From Bacillota bacterium (GTDB taxonomy: Bacteria > Bacillota > Clostridia > Oscillospirales > Ruminococcaceae), in assembly GCA_023421245.1 (NCBI GenBank), contig JAEZTV010000019.1, positions 46,688 to 110,687 on the forward strand: DNA of 64,000 bases, in the 5' to 3' direction. Positions 35,526-43,800 of this stretch are shown here, piece by piece. The notes beneath the pieces are model-generated. The model worked only from the letters and a program-made list of their open reading frames with translations. It was not told the origin of the DNA and made no database searches. The translations under genes were made by a program, and so were the position numbers. Every line of letters begins with the position of its first letter. Position 1 is the first letter of the stretch.

Positions 35526-36035
35526 TTAAAAACGATTGCGCAACCGCCCCAATGCAGGCAGCACGGAGCGCAGCAGCAAACCGGTCAGTACGCCCATCAA
35601 AGCTCCCGAAATAACAAGCACAGGGGTGTAGTACAGGGTATCCTTGCCGAGTAAAAACGACGCGGCGGTAAGCTGGGCCAGGTTATGGACAATCGAGCCG
35701 GACACACTAATAACAAGGTAAGACAGCTTGCGTTTGGGCAGCAAAAGCAAAAACATCACAAGCACCGAGAACACCCCGCCGCTCACACTCATCAAAGCGG
35801 CTACCGCCCCGCGCGTGATAAACACAAACAGCGATTTTAATATAGCGATGGAAAACGCCTCGCCATACCCCATATAGAATACGGCATACATCGTCACGAT
35901 GTTAGAAAGCCCGGGCTTGACCCCCATCGGCAAAATACCGCTGACAGGGATTGCAGCTTCCACCACAGAGAGCACAAGGGCGAGTGCGAATAACAGCCCT
36001 AAAAACGCAACCTTTTTTGCGGGACGCTTGTTCAT
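35526..36035 (-). CDS. Gx transporter family protein (HepI/PF07456)
   Basis: Polytopic membrane protein of 169 residues with about five hydrophobic helices, of the family often labelled heptaprenyl diphosphate synthase component I. Its conserved N-terminal part reads PVSGILPMGVKPGLSNIVTMYAVFYMG. The fold resembles ECF-type substrate-binding components, so a transport role is plausible. It is encoded right after apbE on the same strand and near an FMN-binding lipoprotein, an arrangement seen in flavin-based extracytosolic electron-transfer loci. The start is ATG 36035 with a weak ribosome site. Confidence 0.88.
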   Translation of the reverse strand: MNKRPAKKVAFLGLLFALALVLSVVEAAIPVSGILPMGVKPGLSNIVTMYAVFYMGYGEAFSIAILKSLFVFITRGAVAALMSVSGGVFSVLVMFLLLLPKRKLSYLVISVSGSIVHNLAQLTAASFLLGKDTLYYTPVLVISGALMGVLTGLLLRSVLPALGRLRNRF

Positions 36036-36079
36036 AGTAGTTTACCGCCAATCAATAATATAAAAGCTAAATTCAACGG

Positions 36080-37138
36080 CTAGCCGATTAGATGATAGGT
36101 GTATGCACTGTTCTCCGCTTTGGTAAAAGGTTCGTGCAGGCCGGGGGAGATATAAACATTGTACTGCTTATCAACCGCTACAATGCCGATATCCATCGCG
36201 TGCATCTTCTCTATTACGGCATCCCGTCCAAGCAGGAAAAGATAGGTGGAAAAAAAGTCGGCGTATGCGCCGTCCTCACACACCACGGTCACCGACATCA
36301 AATCGGTTTCGGCGGGCGCAGCGGTGGCAGGGTCCATGATATGATGATACCGCAAGCCATTCTGTTCAAATACACGTTCATAATCCCCCGAGGTTGAGAG
36401 AACTTCATCGGTCAGGCGTATTGTGCCAATCACCTCATTCTGCGCGCCGCGGGGATCGCGAACGCCAATAACAAAGCCGCCTGTCTTTGGCTTTTGCCCA
36501 ACAACCAAAATGTTGCCGCCGATGGAAAGCAGCCCCGCCTGTACCTCATTTTGCAGATAAAGGTCGCGTACTATATTACAGGCTTCGCCTTTTGCCACAG
36601 CCCCAAGGTCGATTGCCTGGCCCTTGTTTCGCAGCATCACCGAGCTTGTTTGTTCATCAAACAGAATATCCTTATAGTTAACCAATGTCTTCAGGGTCTC
36701 CAATTCATCCTTAGCGGGTACGCGAGGGCTGTCACCGCTGATTCCCCAGGCTTGCGTTACCGGTGCAATGGTAATATCAAACAGTCCGCCGGACAGTTCA
36801 CAGTAAGAAACCGTCTTTTGAAGCAGCTCGAATGTGTGTGCCGAAACCGCAACAAAAGAAACGCCAGCGTTTTGATTGATTTTAGCAATCTCCGAATCCG
36901 AATCGAACATCGACAAGCGGTCTTCGAAGCGTTTAAGCGCGCTCATGGTATCGTTAATAATAGCATTACCGCGCGAGAGGTTTTTGGTATATACCTGCTG
37001 ATCAATGTATGTGCTCATGGCAAAACCGTTTCCGGTTACAAGCTTTATAAAAAACCAATTGCTGGCAAACGATACCGCGGCAATTAATACAACAAGCACC
37101 GCAGCGCCGATGACCAGAATCTTACCCCTTTTATTCAT
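36080..37138 (-). CDS. apbE: FAD:protein FMN transferase ApbE
   Basis: Membrane-anchored flavinyltransferase that attaches FMN to a Thr/Ser of a target protein, using FAD. The 352-residue protein has one N-terminal helix (about 7-28) and an extracytoplasmic ApbE domain: MSTYIDQQVY, FEDRLSMFDSDSEIAKINQ, DITIAPVTQAWG, IDLGAVAKGEACN, LLSIGGNI and HHIMDPATAAP. The metal-binding Asp region AYADFFSTYLFLLG is present. The start is ATG 37138 behind AAAGGGA. The divergent lipoprotein at 37402 has an ApbE target motif, making it the likely substrate. Confidence 0.95.
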   Translation of the reverse strand: MNKRGKILVIGAAVLVVLIAAVSFASNWFFIKLVTGNGFAMSTYIDQQVYTKNLSRGNAIINDTMSALKRFEDRLSMFDSDSEIAKINQNAGVSFVAVSAHTFELLQKTVSYCELSGGLFDITIAPVTQAWGISGDSPRVPAKDELETLKTLVNYKDILFDEQTSSVMLRNKGQAIDLGAVAKGEACNIVRDLYLQNEVQAGLLSIGGNILVVGQKPKTGGFVIGVRDPRGAQNEVIGTIRLTDEVLSTSGDYERVFEQNGLRYHHIMDPATAAPAETDLMSVTVVCEDGAYADFFSTYLFLLGRDAVIEKMHAMDIGIVAVDKQYNVYISPGLHEPFTKAENSAYTYHLIG

Positions 37139-37162
37139 GTAAATCCCTTTCTGTTTTGTGTT

Positions 37163-37194
37163 AATCCGTGCGGTTTGAGCAATACTATTTTTAA
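37163..37194 (+). repeat. Partial tail of the recurrent leader element
   Basis: AATCCGTGCGG (37163-37173) leading to ATTTTTAAA resembles the tail of the element before the ylbF-like gene (AATCCGCGCGG at 13948). The hairpin half is not visible here. It lies between divergent genes, oriented toward the FMN-binding lipoprotein gene. Confidence 0.35.
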
Positions 37195-37313
37195 AGTGAT
37201 ATTATCAGTGCAACAATGTTGATATTGCTGAATTCTTCTCAATTTTAAACGTTGTGCCACGCTTCGTCAAGCCAGACAAATGAGATGAAAAAAGCGGAGG
37301 AATATATACCTGA

Positions 37314-37326
37314 AATAGTAACTATT
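37314..37326. promoter_or_regulatory. Candidate operator next to the lipoprotein promoter
   Basis: AATAGT-A-ACTATT is a perfect 6+1+6 dyad ending five bases before the -35 box, with a further half site (ACTATT) nearby. The binding protein is unknown. Confidence 0.45.
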
Positions 37327-37330
37327 ACTA

Positions 37331-37360
37331 TTGACAAATGTAAGCATGCCATGATATATT
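37331..37360 (+). promoter_or_regulatory. Promoter of the FMN-binding lipoprotein
   Basis: TTGACA (37331-37336), 18-base spacer, TATATT (37355-37360), about 42 bases before the ATG. Confidence 0.7.
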
Positions 37361-37401
37361 ATTAACAAGCAACCAAAACACACAAAACACGGAGGGATAG
37401 T

Positions 37402-37836
37402 ATGAAAAAGATTTTATCAATTGTTATCGTAGTACTTATTGTTGCCATTTCGTTAGTAGGTTGTTCTGCCGGCTATAAAGATGGTACCTATAAGGCTGAG
37501 GCAGCAGAGTATTCTCACGGTTGGAAGGATTACGTTATCGTGTCCGTTTCCGGCGGCAAGGTAAGCATTCAGGAATTTGACTCGCTCAACGAAGCAGGCG
37601 AGAAAAAATCGGTTGACCCGGATTATCGCGCATCGATGGAGCCTGTATCCGGCACATATCCTGAGAAGTTCTTCCCGGATATCGTTGCAGAGTTCGAAGC
37701 AAAGGGCTCGGTAGATAAGATGGATAACATCACAGGTGCTACCGGCAGCACCGATTCGTTCAAAGCCCTTGTAACCGCGGCACTTGAAAACGCTAAGAAG
37801 GGCGATACCGCTACTGCTGTTGTCGCTGCGGAATAA
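37402..37836 (+). CDS. FMN-binding domain lipoprotein
   Basis: Predicted surface lipoprotein of 144 residues that should carry covalently attached FMN. The signal peptide ends in LVGC, with Cys21 as lipidated residue. A single FMN_bind domain follows (YKDGTYKAEAAEYSHGWKDYV through the end), with the flavinylation motif Asp108-Asn-Ile-Thr-Gly-Ala-Thr114; by analogy with NqrC/RnfG-type targets Thr114 would be the FMN acceptor. The start is ATG 37402 behind CGGAGGG. It is transcribed divergently from apbE, which would modify it. The expected role is extracytosolic electron transfer, with partners unknown. Confidence 0.9.
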   Translation: MKKILSIVIVVLIVAISLVGCSAGYKDGTYKAEAAEYSHGWKDYVIVSVSGGKVSIQEFDSLNEAGEKKSVDPDYRASMEPVSGTYPEKFFPDIVAEFEAKGSVDKMDNITGATGSTDSFKALVTAALENAKKGDTATAVVAAE

Positions 37837-37917
37837 TTGTTTTTTCGCGCAGCCAAGGGCACAAGGACAGCCGTATGGCATCCGTATTATGCACAGTATA
37901 CCACAAAAAATATACGA

Positions 37918-37946
37918 TAAAAAGGCCGCCTTAGGGCGGTCTTTTT
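37918..37946 (+). terminator. Terminator after the FMN-binding lipoprotein
   Basis: AAAAAGGCCGCC / GGGCGGTCTTTTT hairpin with one G-U pair and loop TTA, ending in TTTTT. Confidence 0.82.
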
Positions 37947-38022
37947 CATGGGCTGGGCAGCCGGCATGTTTGGGTCCCTTTTTTATTCAAACGATAATTT
38001 GTACCAGCAACATGGTTTTTCG

Positions 38023-38051
38023 TTGTAAAAGTCGTGCGGGTCTGGTATACT
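38023..38051 (+). promoter_or_regulatory. Promoter of the NYN gene
   Basis: TTGTAA (38023-38028), 17-base spacer, TATACT (38046-38051), about 100 bases before the ATG. Confidence 0.6.
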
Positions 38052-38151
38052 AAATACAAATTTAGGTACAGGCTGTGCGGTACAGCCGTGCTGTTTATAA
38101 AACTGTTTGGTCTTATATACCTTGGTATAGGGCGGAAAGGCAAGGACGAAA

Positions 38152-38877
38152 ATGGCGAACGACAATCGTTTTGCGGTGTTGATTGATGCAGATAACGTGT
38201 CGGAAAAGTATATTAAATTTATTCTGGATGAGATATCCAACGAGGGGATTATCACCTATAAGCGAATCTATGGTGATTGGACTAAACCGGCGCTTGGTTC
38301 GTGGAAGAGCGTTTTGCTTGAGTATTCGATTACGCCGATGCAGCAGTATGGCTACACAACAGGAAAAAACTCGACCGACTCTGCCATGATTATTGATGCA
38401 ATGGATATCCTCTACACCGGCAACGTTGAGGGCTTTTGCATCGTATCCAGTGACAGCGATTTTACCCGCCTTGCCTCCCGATTGCGTGAATCGGGCATTA
38501 CCGTGGTGGGTATGGGGGAGAAAAAGACCCCCAGCCCCTTTATCGCAGCATGCAACAAATTCAAATATCTTGAGGTTATTGCAAAGGATATTGATAGCCA
38601 GAGTGTTAAAACCAAAAACCAAGCCTCCGCCAATGAAAAGGATAAAGCAAAAATTACAAAGGCTATCCGTACCATCCTTGACGAGGTATCGGATGATGAG
38701 GGGTGGGCACAGCTTGGTGAAATCGGCAATATACTGCAAAAGCGATTTCCCGCTTTTGATGTGCGCAACTTTGGGTTTAGTAAGCTTAAGCTGTTTGTCG
38801 AATCGCTGCATGATTTTGAAACGCGCTCGGTGGGAGGAAAAAATGGCAGCGCAATTATCTATGTGCGCCTGAAATAA
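38152..38877 (+). CDS. NYN domain ribonuclease-like protein with OST-HTH/LOTUS domain
   Basis: A 241-residue protein with an N-terminal PIN-like NYN nuclease domain: FAVLIDADNVS holds the first acidic residues, KNSTDSAMIIDAMDILY the second set, and IVSSDSDFTRLASRLRE the third, all needed for metal binding. A C-terminal winged-helix OST-HTH/LOTUS domain follows (about 165-241, EGWAQLGEIGNILQKRFPAFDVRNFGFSKL). The architecture matches the bacterial relatives of MARF1/limkain b1, expected to act on RNA. The targets are unknown. The start is ATG 38152 behind AAAGGCAAGGA. It is a single gene closed by a convergent terminator. Confidence 0.93.
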   Translation: MANDNRFAVLIDADNVSEKYIKFILDEISNEGIITYKRIYGDWTKPALGSWKSVLLEYSITPMQQYGYTTGKNSTDSAMIIDAMDILYTGNVEGFCIVSSDSDFTRLASRLRESGITVVGMGEKKTPSPFIAACNKFKYLEVIAKDIDSQSVKTKNQASANEKDKAKITKAIRTILDEVSDDEGWAQLGEIGNILQKRFPAFDVRNFGFSKLKLFVESLHDFETRSVGGKNGSAIIYVRLK

Positions 38878-38919
38878 CGCTGCGTATGCGTAAGCACTCA
38901 GCTCATTCATAACAACAAT

Positions 38920-38972
38920 AACGCCTCATTCGTTCGGTGCTGTTTTTGCACACGAACAAATGAGGCGTTTTG
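38920..38972. terminator. Bidirectional terminator
   Basis: AACGCCTCATT-C-GTTCG pairs with CGAAC-A-AATGAGGCGTT across a loop of about 16 bases. It sits between the convergent NYN gene and the NodB-like gene, with T-runs usable on both strands. Confidence 0.8.
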
Positions 38973-39866
38973 CTATACAACCCTGGTGCGATAGATTCGG
39001 TTTAGTACGTCGTCGGTGTAATCGCCATGCTTTCGCACGGTGCGCCGCAGCTCGAATAGGTTGGCGGGATCCTGCGACAAGTAGTTTGCACCCGCGTCCC
39101 GCCCCAGTGTCGCGGCAAACCCCAGCTCGCTGATGAGGTTTATGCTCTGCCGATCCACAATCCCATACGGATAGACAAATGTAATCGGCACCACACCCAG
39201 TTGGTCCTTCATATCCTGCTGCGCCAGCATCACGTCCTCATACAGCGCCTCGTAGTATTCGTCTGTACTCTCGCTCTTGCGCTTTGCGATTCCCCGCCTG
39301 TCATCCTGGGTATAACGGTTCATACCGTAGCTTTGGTTAGCAAGCTCCACAAGCTCCGACTCTACCATCTCGCCAAGCTCGCTCCACCGCAGATAAGGCA
39401 CAGCGGCGCTGCGCGATTGTTTACTTGCGTCATTTACCTGTTCGGCTACAACTGAAAATACCGCCTTGGTGTTGTATTTTTGTAACAGTGCAAAGGCATG
39501 ATAATAACCGCTTGCAAAGCTTCCGTCAAACGAAATGACAATCGGGCGGCTGGGCAGCGGGGTACCGGAGTAGCAATACTCAACCAGTTGTGAGATATGT
39601 ATGGGGGTATAGCCGTTCTCGGTCAGATAGATTAAGTCGTTCTCCAGTTCGGCAGGGGTAATGCAAAATTCCCCTACCATCGATTCATCGGCCGAGACGT
39701 GATGATACAACAGAATCGGCACACAGACGCGATTTGTGATATCCAGTGCCGTTTTTCCCTGTGTCTTTACGCTGCGCACGGCAAGCACTCCGGCCGCCAC
39801 CAACCCGATGATTGCCGCAACAGCGCAGATAATAGCCCACGGCTTGTAGTTATCGTGCCGTTTCAT
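38973..39866 (-). CDS. NodB-like polysaccharide deacetylase family protein, ligands lost
   Basis: A 297-residue protein with one N-terminal membrane helix (about 10-30) and a polysaccharide-deacetylase-type domain (LLYHHVSADE, the IVISFD strand, AVFSVVAEQ, VPITFVYPYG). In active enzymes motif 1 is TFDDG and motif 2 is N-H-S/T-x-x-x-H. Here motif 1 is SFDGS, keeping Asp114 but with Gly115 instead of the second Asp, and motif 2 has Gln178 and Asn183 where the two metal-binding histidines should be. It is therefore probably not a deacetylase and may bind glycans or have a structural role. The start is ATG 39866 behind AAGGGGTGAAGGG; an upstream ATG at 39887 is less likely. Confidence 0.85.
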   Translation of the reverse strand: MKRHDNYKPWAIICAVAAIIGLVAAGVLAVRSVKTQGKTALDITNRVCVPILLYHHVSADESMVGEFCITPAELENDLIYLTENGYTPIHISQLVEYCYSGTPLPSRPIVISFDGSFASGYYHAFALLQKYNTKAVFSVVAEQVNDASKQSRSAAVPYLRWSELGEMVESELVELANQSYGMNRYTQDDRRGIAKRKSESTDEYYEALYEDVMLAQQDMKDQLGVVPITFVYPYGIVDRQSINLISELGFAATLGRDAGANYLSQDPANLFELRRTVRKHGDYTDDVLNRIYRTRVV

Positions 39867-40021
39867 CCCTTCACCCCTTATCTGCAATCAACAATCGCAA
39901 CACTACGCTAAATCATATGTTTTACAAACGGCTGCGATGCACCAAATACAAAACTGATGATACTGATGGCAGTTTGTGTTACAATAAAGCATATACGCGA
40001 TGAAATGGATGGGATATTTGT

Positions 40022-41389
40022 ATGCCGCTTAGCAAAAATGATGTAGTTACACTGCAGATTACCGATATAACAAGCGAGGGAAATGGTGTGGGGCGCGCCG
40101 ATGGGCTTGCTGTGTTTGTTCCGATGACAGCTGTAGGCGACCGCCTGAAGGTGCGTATTACAAAGGTGCTCAAGAACTACGCATACGGCATCGTGGAACA
40201 GATGATTGAACAGAGTTCCGATCGCATTGAAGCTGATTGTCCTGTTTTCCGCCTCTGCGGCGGCTGCGCCTACCGTCATATCAGTTATGAAGCTGAACTG
40301 CGCCTAAAGCAGCGGCAGGTGTACGAAGCACTTGCGCGCATTGGCGGCGCGCAGTTTGAGCAGCAGCGCATAATACCCTCTCCGCAGCAGGAGCAATACC
40401 GCAACAAGGCGCAATATCCTGTGCGCGCCGATGAGCATGGCCGATGCATCGCCGGCTTTTTTGCAAGACGCAGCCACCGTCTGGTGCAAAGTGATAAATG
40501 TTACCTGCAGCCGCCCGTGTTTGCTGAAATTGTGACCGATGTGATTGCCTTTGCAAACATGTATAGCATCACACCGTACAACGAACAGACGGGCAAAGGG
40601 TTGTTGCGCCATATCTACCTGCGCTGTGCGGAGGCAACCGGACAGCTCATGGTCTGTCTTGTCATCAATGGCAAAAGCTTGCCGCATACCGATGAGCTGA
40701 TACACTCTTTAATCGCAAAATACCCGCAGATTCAAAGTGTCGTGCTTAACCTTAATAACGAAAACACCAATGTGATATTAGGTAATAAAACCATCACGCT
40801 GTATGGTGCTGATGTTATTGTAGATGAGCTGCGCGGGATCAAGGTTGCGCTGTCACCGCTCTCGTTTTATCAGGTTAACCGCAGGGGTGCCGAGCGGTTA
40901 TATGATATTGCCGAGCAGTACGCATGCCCAGCGCCGGTATCATTGCTGCTGGATTTATATTGCGGTGCGGGGACAATCGGGCTTTCGATGGCACATCAGG
41001 CCGACCGCCTTATCGGCGTGGATATTGTGCCTGAGGCCATAGAAAACGCACGGGATAACGCCGTGCGCAATGGGGTACACAACTGCGAATTCCTATGCGC
41101 TGATGCATCCCGCGCGGCAACCGAGCTGAGCGAGCGGGGGCTGCGCCCCGATGTAGTTATCCTCGATCCGCCCCGCAAGGGTAGCGATTACGCCTGCCTT
41201 AAGGCGATTGCCCAGATGTCGCCCGACCGTATCGTTATGATCTCCTGCAATCCCGCCACCGCCGCCCGCGACATCAAGATTTTGCGCGACGAATTTGGCT
41301 ACCGCCCCACAGCGGCAACCGCCGTCGATCTCTTTCCCAGAACGGTGCATTGTGAGACGGTTTGTTTGATATCAAAGAAAGCCTTATAG
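40022..41389 (+). CDS. rlmD: 23S rRNA (uracil-5-)-methyltransferase, RlmD/RumA type
   Basis: Fe-S-dependent, SAM-dependent methyltransferase making m5U in 23S rRNA, 455 residues. An N-terminal TRAM domain (about 1-60) is followed by cysteines CPVFRLCGGCAYRH and a fourth in QSDKC for the cluster. The SAM-binding motif is LLDLYCGAGTIGLSMA. The nucleophilic Cys is in VMISCNPATAARD, and the end reads DLFPRTVHCETVCLISK. Whether it modifies one or two sites (RlmD or RlmCD) is not visible. The start is ATG 40022. It is the last gene of host-like composition before the AT-rich block. Confidence 0.93.
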   Translation: MPLSKNDVVTLQITDITSEGNGVGRADGLAVFVPMTAVGDRLKVRITKVLKNYAYGIVEQMIEQSSDRIEADCPVFRLCGGCAYRHISYEAELRLKQRQVYEALARIGGAQFEQQRIIPSPQQEQYRNKAQYPVRADEHGRCIAGFFARRSHRLVQSDKCYLQPPVFAEIVTDVIAFANMYSITPYNEQTGKGLLRHIYLRCAEATGQLMVCLVINGKSLPHTDELIHSLIAKYPQIQSVVLNLNNENTNVILGNKTITLYGADVIVDELRGIKVALSPLSFYQVNRRGAERLYDIAEQYACPAPVSLLLDLYCGAGTIGLSMAHQADRLIGVDIVPEAIENARDNAVRNGVHNCEFLCADASRAATELSERGLRPDVVILDPPRKGSDYACLKAIAQMSPDRIVMISCNPATAARDIKILRDEFGYRPTAATAVDLFPRTVHCETVCLISKKAL

Positions 41390-41606
41390 ATCCAAGGGAA
41401 TTGTTAAAATGTCTGTGTGTTTTAAAATGATTTTGATATTGGATTTTAATATTCTTATTGGATAGTGTGTATATCAAATCTTATTGTAAATTTAGCCCCC
41501 ATGGGATTACAATTTATTGAAAAGTTGTGTGAGTGATTCTAAATAAAAGAGTTTTTGTCTTGCTTTTTATGATATGATAGAAAAAAGTTAGAACGGATGA
41601 TAAAGA

Positions 41607-42527
41607 ATGAAAATAGATAGATTGCTTGGAATAACAATATATTTACTGAATCATAAACGAACATCAGCTCAAATTTTGGCAGATCAATTTGAAGTATCAA
41701 CCAGAACAATTATAAGAGACATAAACACTTTATGCCTAGCAGGAATACCCGTAGTAGCAATATATGGTTCAGAAGGTGGATATGAAATAACAGACACATT
41801 TAAGATGGAAAGACAAATTGCTGGGCAGACAGACTATTCCTATATTGTTACTGCATTACAAGGATTATCATCGGCCTATAGTAGTAAAGAATTGAATGAT
41901 ACATTAGAAAAATTCCAAAATCTTTGTTCTGGTAGACAGTCCAATATATTACTTGATTTAGGAGTAGTGCATGAAAATAGAGATACGAATGAGTTGCTAA
42001 ATATATTGAATCAGGCTATTCATCAGAGACATACAGTGGAGTTTACATATACAAATGCAGAAAATGGAAATAAAGAATTTGAAGTTGAGCCTGTTGCAAC
42101 AATGTATAAATGGTATAATTGGTATCTGTTATGTTACTATCCAAAATATGATGATTACTGCATTTTTAAGTTGGTTCGAATGGATAAATTAAAGATTACT
42201 GAGTGTGAAAACAAAAGAACTCATAATCTTGATGAAGCAAAGAAAAGATGGGAAGACTCTAAAGATAAGCGAAAAACAATAAATATAAAACTGTTTTGCA
42301 AAGCTTCTATAAAGTCAAAGTGTATGGAGTATTTGAATGGGAGTACTCTAGAAGAGTATGAAAATGGTGATTTTATTTATCAGATGATGGTTCCTGAAAA
42401 TGAGCAGTTTTGGTATGCAACAATATTGTCTTTTGGAGATTATGTTAAAGTAGTTGAGCCAACAGAGCTTATTAGCAAGATAAAAGAAAACTGTCAAAAA
42501 ATATTAAATCAATATAAACAAGTATGA
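41607..42527 (+). CDS. WYL-domain transcriptional regulator (YafY/DeoR-like)
   Basis: A 306-residue regulator with an N-terminal HTH_11 winged helix (RTSAQILADQFEVSTRTIIRDINTLCLAGIPVVAIYGSEGGYEI, residues about 18-62) and a WYL ligand-binding domain (about 135-215, HTVEFTYTNAENGNKEFEVEPVATMYKWYNWYLLCYY, then FKLVRMDKL) plus a C-terminal WCX-like extension. WYL regulators often control DNA-damage or defence genes and may bind nucleic acids. The gene is much richer in A/T than its left neighbour and uses AGA and ATA heavily. It is the first of three genes in one direction. An inverted repeat overlaps its stop codon. Confidence 0.92.
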   Translation: MKIDRLLGITIYLLNHKRTSAQILADQFEVSTRTIIRDINTLCLAGIPVVAIYGSEGGYEITDTFKMERQIAGQTDYSYIVTALQGLSSAYSSKELNDTLEKFQNLCSGRQSNILLDLGVVHENRDTNELLNILNQAIHQRHTVEFTYTNAENGNKEFEVEPVATMYKWYNWYLLCYYPKYDDYCIFKLVRMDKLKITECENKRTHNLDEAKKRWEDSKDKRKTINIKLFCKASIKSKCMEYLNGSTLEEYENGDFIYQMMVPENEQFWYATILSFGDYVKVVEPTELISKIKENCQKILNQYKQV

Positions 42528-42548
42528 CATACTGTTGTCATACTTGTT
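42517..42548 (+). repeat. Inverted repeat over the WYL stop codon
   Basis: AACAAGTATGACA (42517-42529) and TGTCATACTTGTT (42536-42548) form a 13-base stem followed by TT. It may be an attenuating terminator between the regulator and the glycosylase gene, or an operator for the regulator; the two cannot be separated by eye. Confidence 0.6.
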
Positions 42549-42579
42549 TTGGTATAGTAGTAGAAAAGGAAGTGTGTTT

Positions 42580-43800
42580 ATGAAGGAAATGATTTCAAAA
42601 GAAGAGCTAAGACAATTTCTAATAAATTATCATAACTTAAATGAATATGAAAGCTTTGTAGGAACGGATGGAGTGATGGAATATTTTAAAAGAGTAGGAA
42701 GTATTCAGTATGACCCTTTGAATGTGGTTGGTCGCAATGCAGATCTGGTTTTGCAGTCAAAAGTACAAGGCTATAAGCCAGAAATGTTACAGAGTCTTTT
42801 ATATAAAGAGCACACACTAATTGATGGTTTTGATAAAGAAATGAGTATTTATAAAATAGAGGATTATCCTCTATTCGCAAAGGTACGAGAAGCAAATATG
42901 CAAAGCACAAAAAGTACATTGGCTAATCGTGGGCAATTGGATGCACTTAATCTATTAGAAAATATAAGAAGTTTTATAAAGGAAAATGGAATCACGGGAA
43001 CAAAAGATATTTCGATAGGGGAGAGCAAGAAAAGTCGTTGGGGACACAAAAAATTATCAAGCGCTGCATTGGATTATCTATATAGTACAGGAGAGTTGTG
43101 TGTGGCAGAAAAAAGAGGGATACAGAAATATTTTGATTTTACATCAAATGTTTTACCCAGAGAGTTTTCTTACAATTTTGAGTTTGAAAATGAAGAAGAA
43201 TTTTTAAAATGGTGTATAAAAAGAAGAATTAGGAGTGTAGGTGCACTATGGGAAAAAAGTGGTGGTGGTTGGTTAGGGCATTATGTATCTGACACCTGTA
43301 AAAGAAAATCTGCATTGGAAATGCTGTATGAAAAAGGAGAAATACAACGATTTTATGTTTCAGGAATAAATGTTCCGTTCTATATTGTAAAAGAAGATGA
43401 AAAGTTCTTGGAACTTAAGGAAAAAAAGAAAAAAGTAAAATTCCTTGCACCTCTTGATAATATGCTATGGGACAGAAATATGATTGCTAAAATATTTGAC
43501 TTTGAGTATCGATGGGAAGTGTATACACCAGTTGCCAAGAGAAAGTATGGTTATTATGTTTTACCAGTCATATATGGGAACCGATTTATAGCGAGATTTG
43601 AAGCAGAAAAGATGATACCCAATGTACCATTTATAATTAAAAGTTGGTATTGGGAATCTGGAATTGAAATTACTAATGAAATGTTAGATGCAATTGATGC
43701 TGCAATAAGGAAATTTGCGGAGTATCTGGGAGTGCCTTGTTTACAAAGTTATTTTGATATAATTGTAAAAAATAAAGTAATGGAGGAAAATGAACTGTGA
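42580..43800 (+). CDS. AlkX/YcaQ-type winged-helix DNA glycosylase (HTH_42)
   Basis: A 406-residue member of the HTH_42 family, which includes E. coli YcaQ/AlkX and Streptomyces AlkZ, enzymes that unhook DNA interstrand crosslinks and remove bulky N7 adducts. The family's catalytic motif is QxQ or QxD; here VGSIQYDPLNVVGRN contains Gln43-Tyr44-Asp45, the QxD (AlkX) form. The centre (LSSAALDYLYSTGELCVAEKRG) is winged-helix-like, and the C-terminal part reads FLAPLDNMLWDRNMIAKIFDFEYRWEVYTP. The start is ATG 42580 behind AAAAGGAAG. The stop overlaps the ridA start. Strong A/T bias, as in the WYL gene. Substrate range inferred. Confidence 0.9.
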   Translation: MKEMISKEELRQFLINYHNLNEYESFVGTDGVMEYFKRVGSIQYDPLNVVGRNADLVLQSKVQGYKPEMLQSLLYKEHTLIDGFDKEMSIYKIEDYPLFAKVREANMQSTKSTLANRGQLDALNLLENIRSFIKENGITGTKDISIGESKKSRWGHKKLSSAALDYLYSTGELCVAEKRGIQKYFDFTSNVLPREFSYNFEFENEEEFLKWCIKRRIRSVGALWEKSGGGWLGHYVSDTCKRKSALEMLYEKGEIQRFYVSGINVPFYIVKEDEKFLELKEKKKKVKFLAPLDNMLWDRNMIAKIFDFEYRWEVYTPVAKRKYGYYVLPVIYGNRFIARFEAEKMIPNVPFIIKSWYWESGIEITNEMLDAIDAAIRKFAEYLGVPCLQSYFDIIVKNKVMEENEL

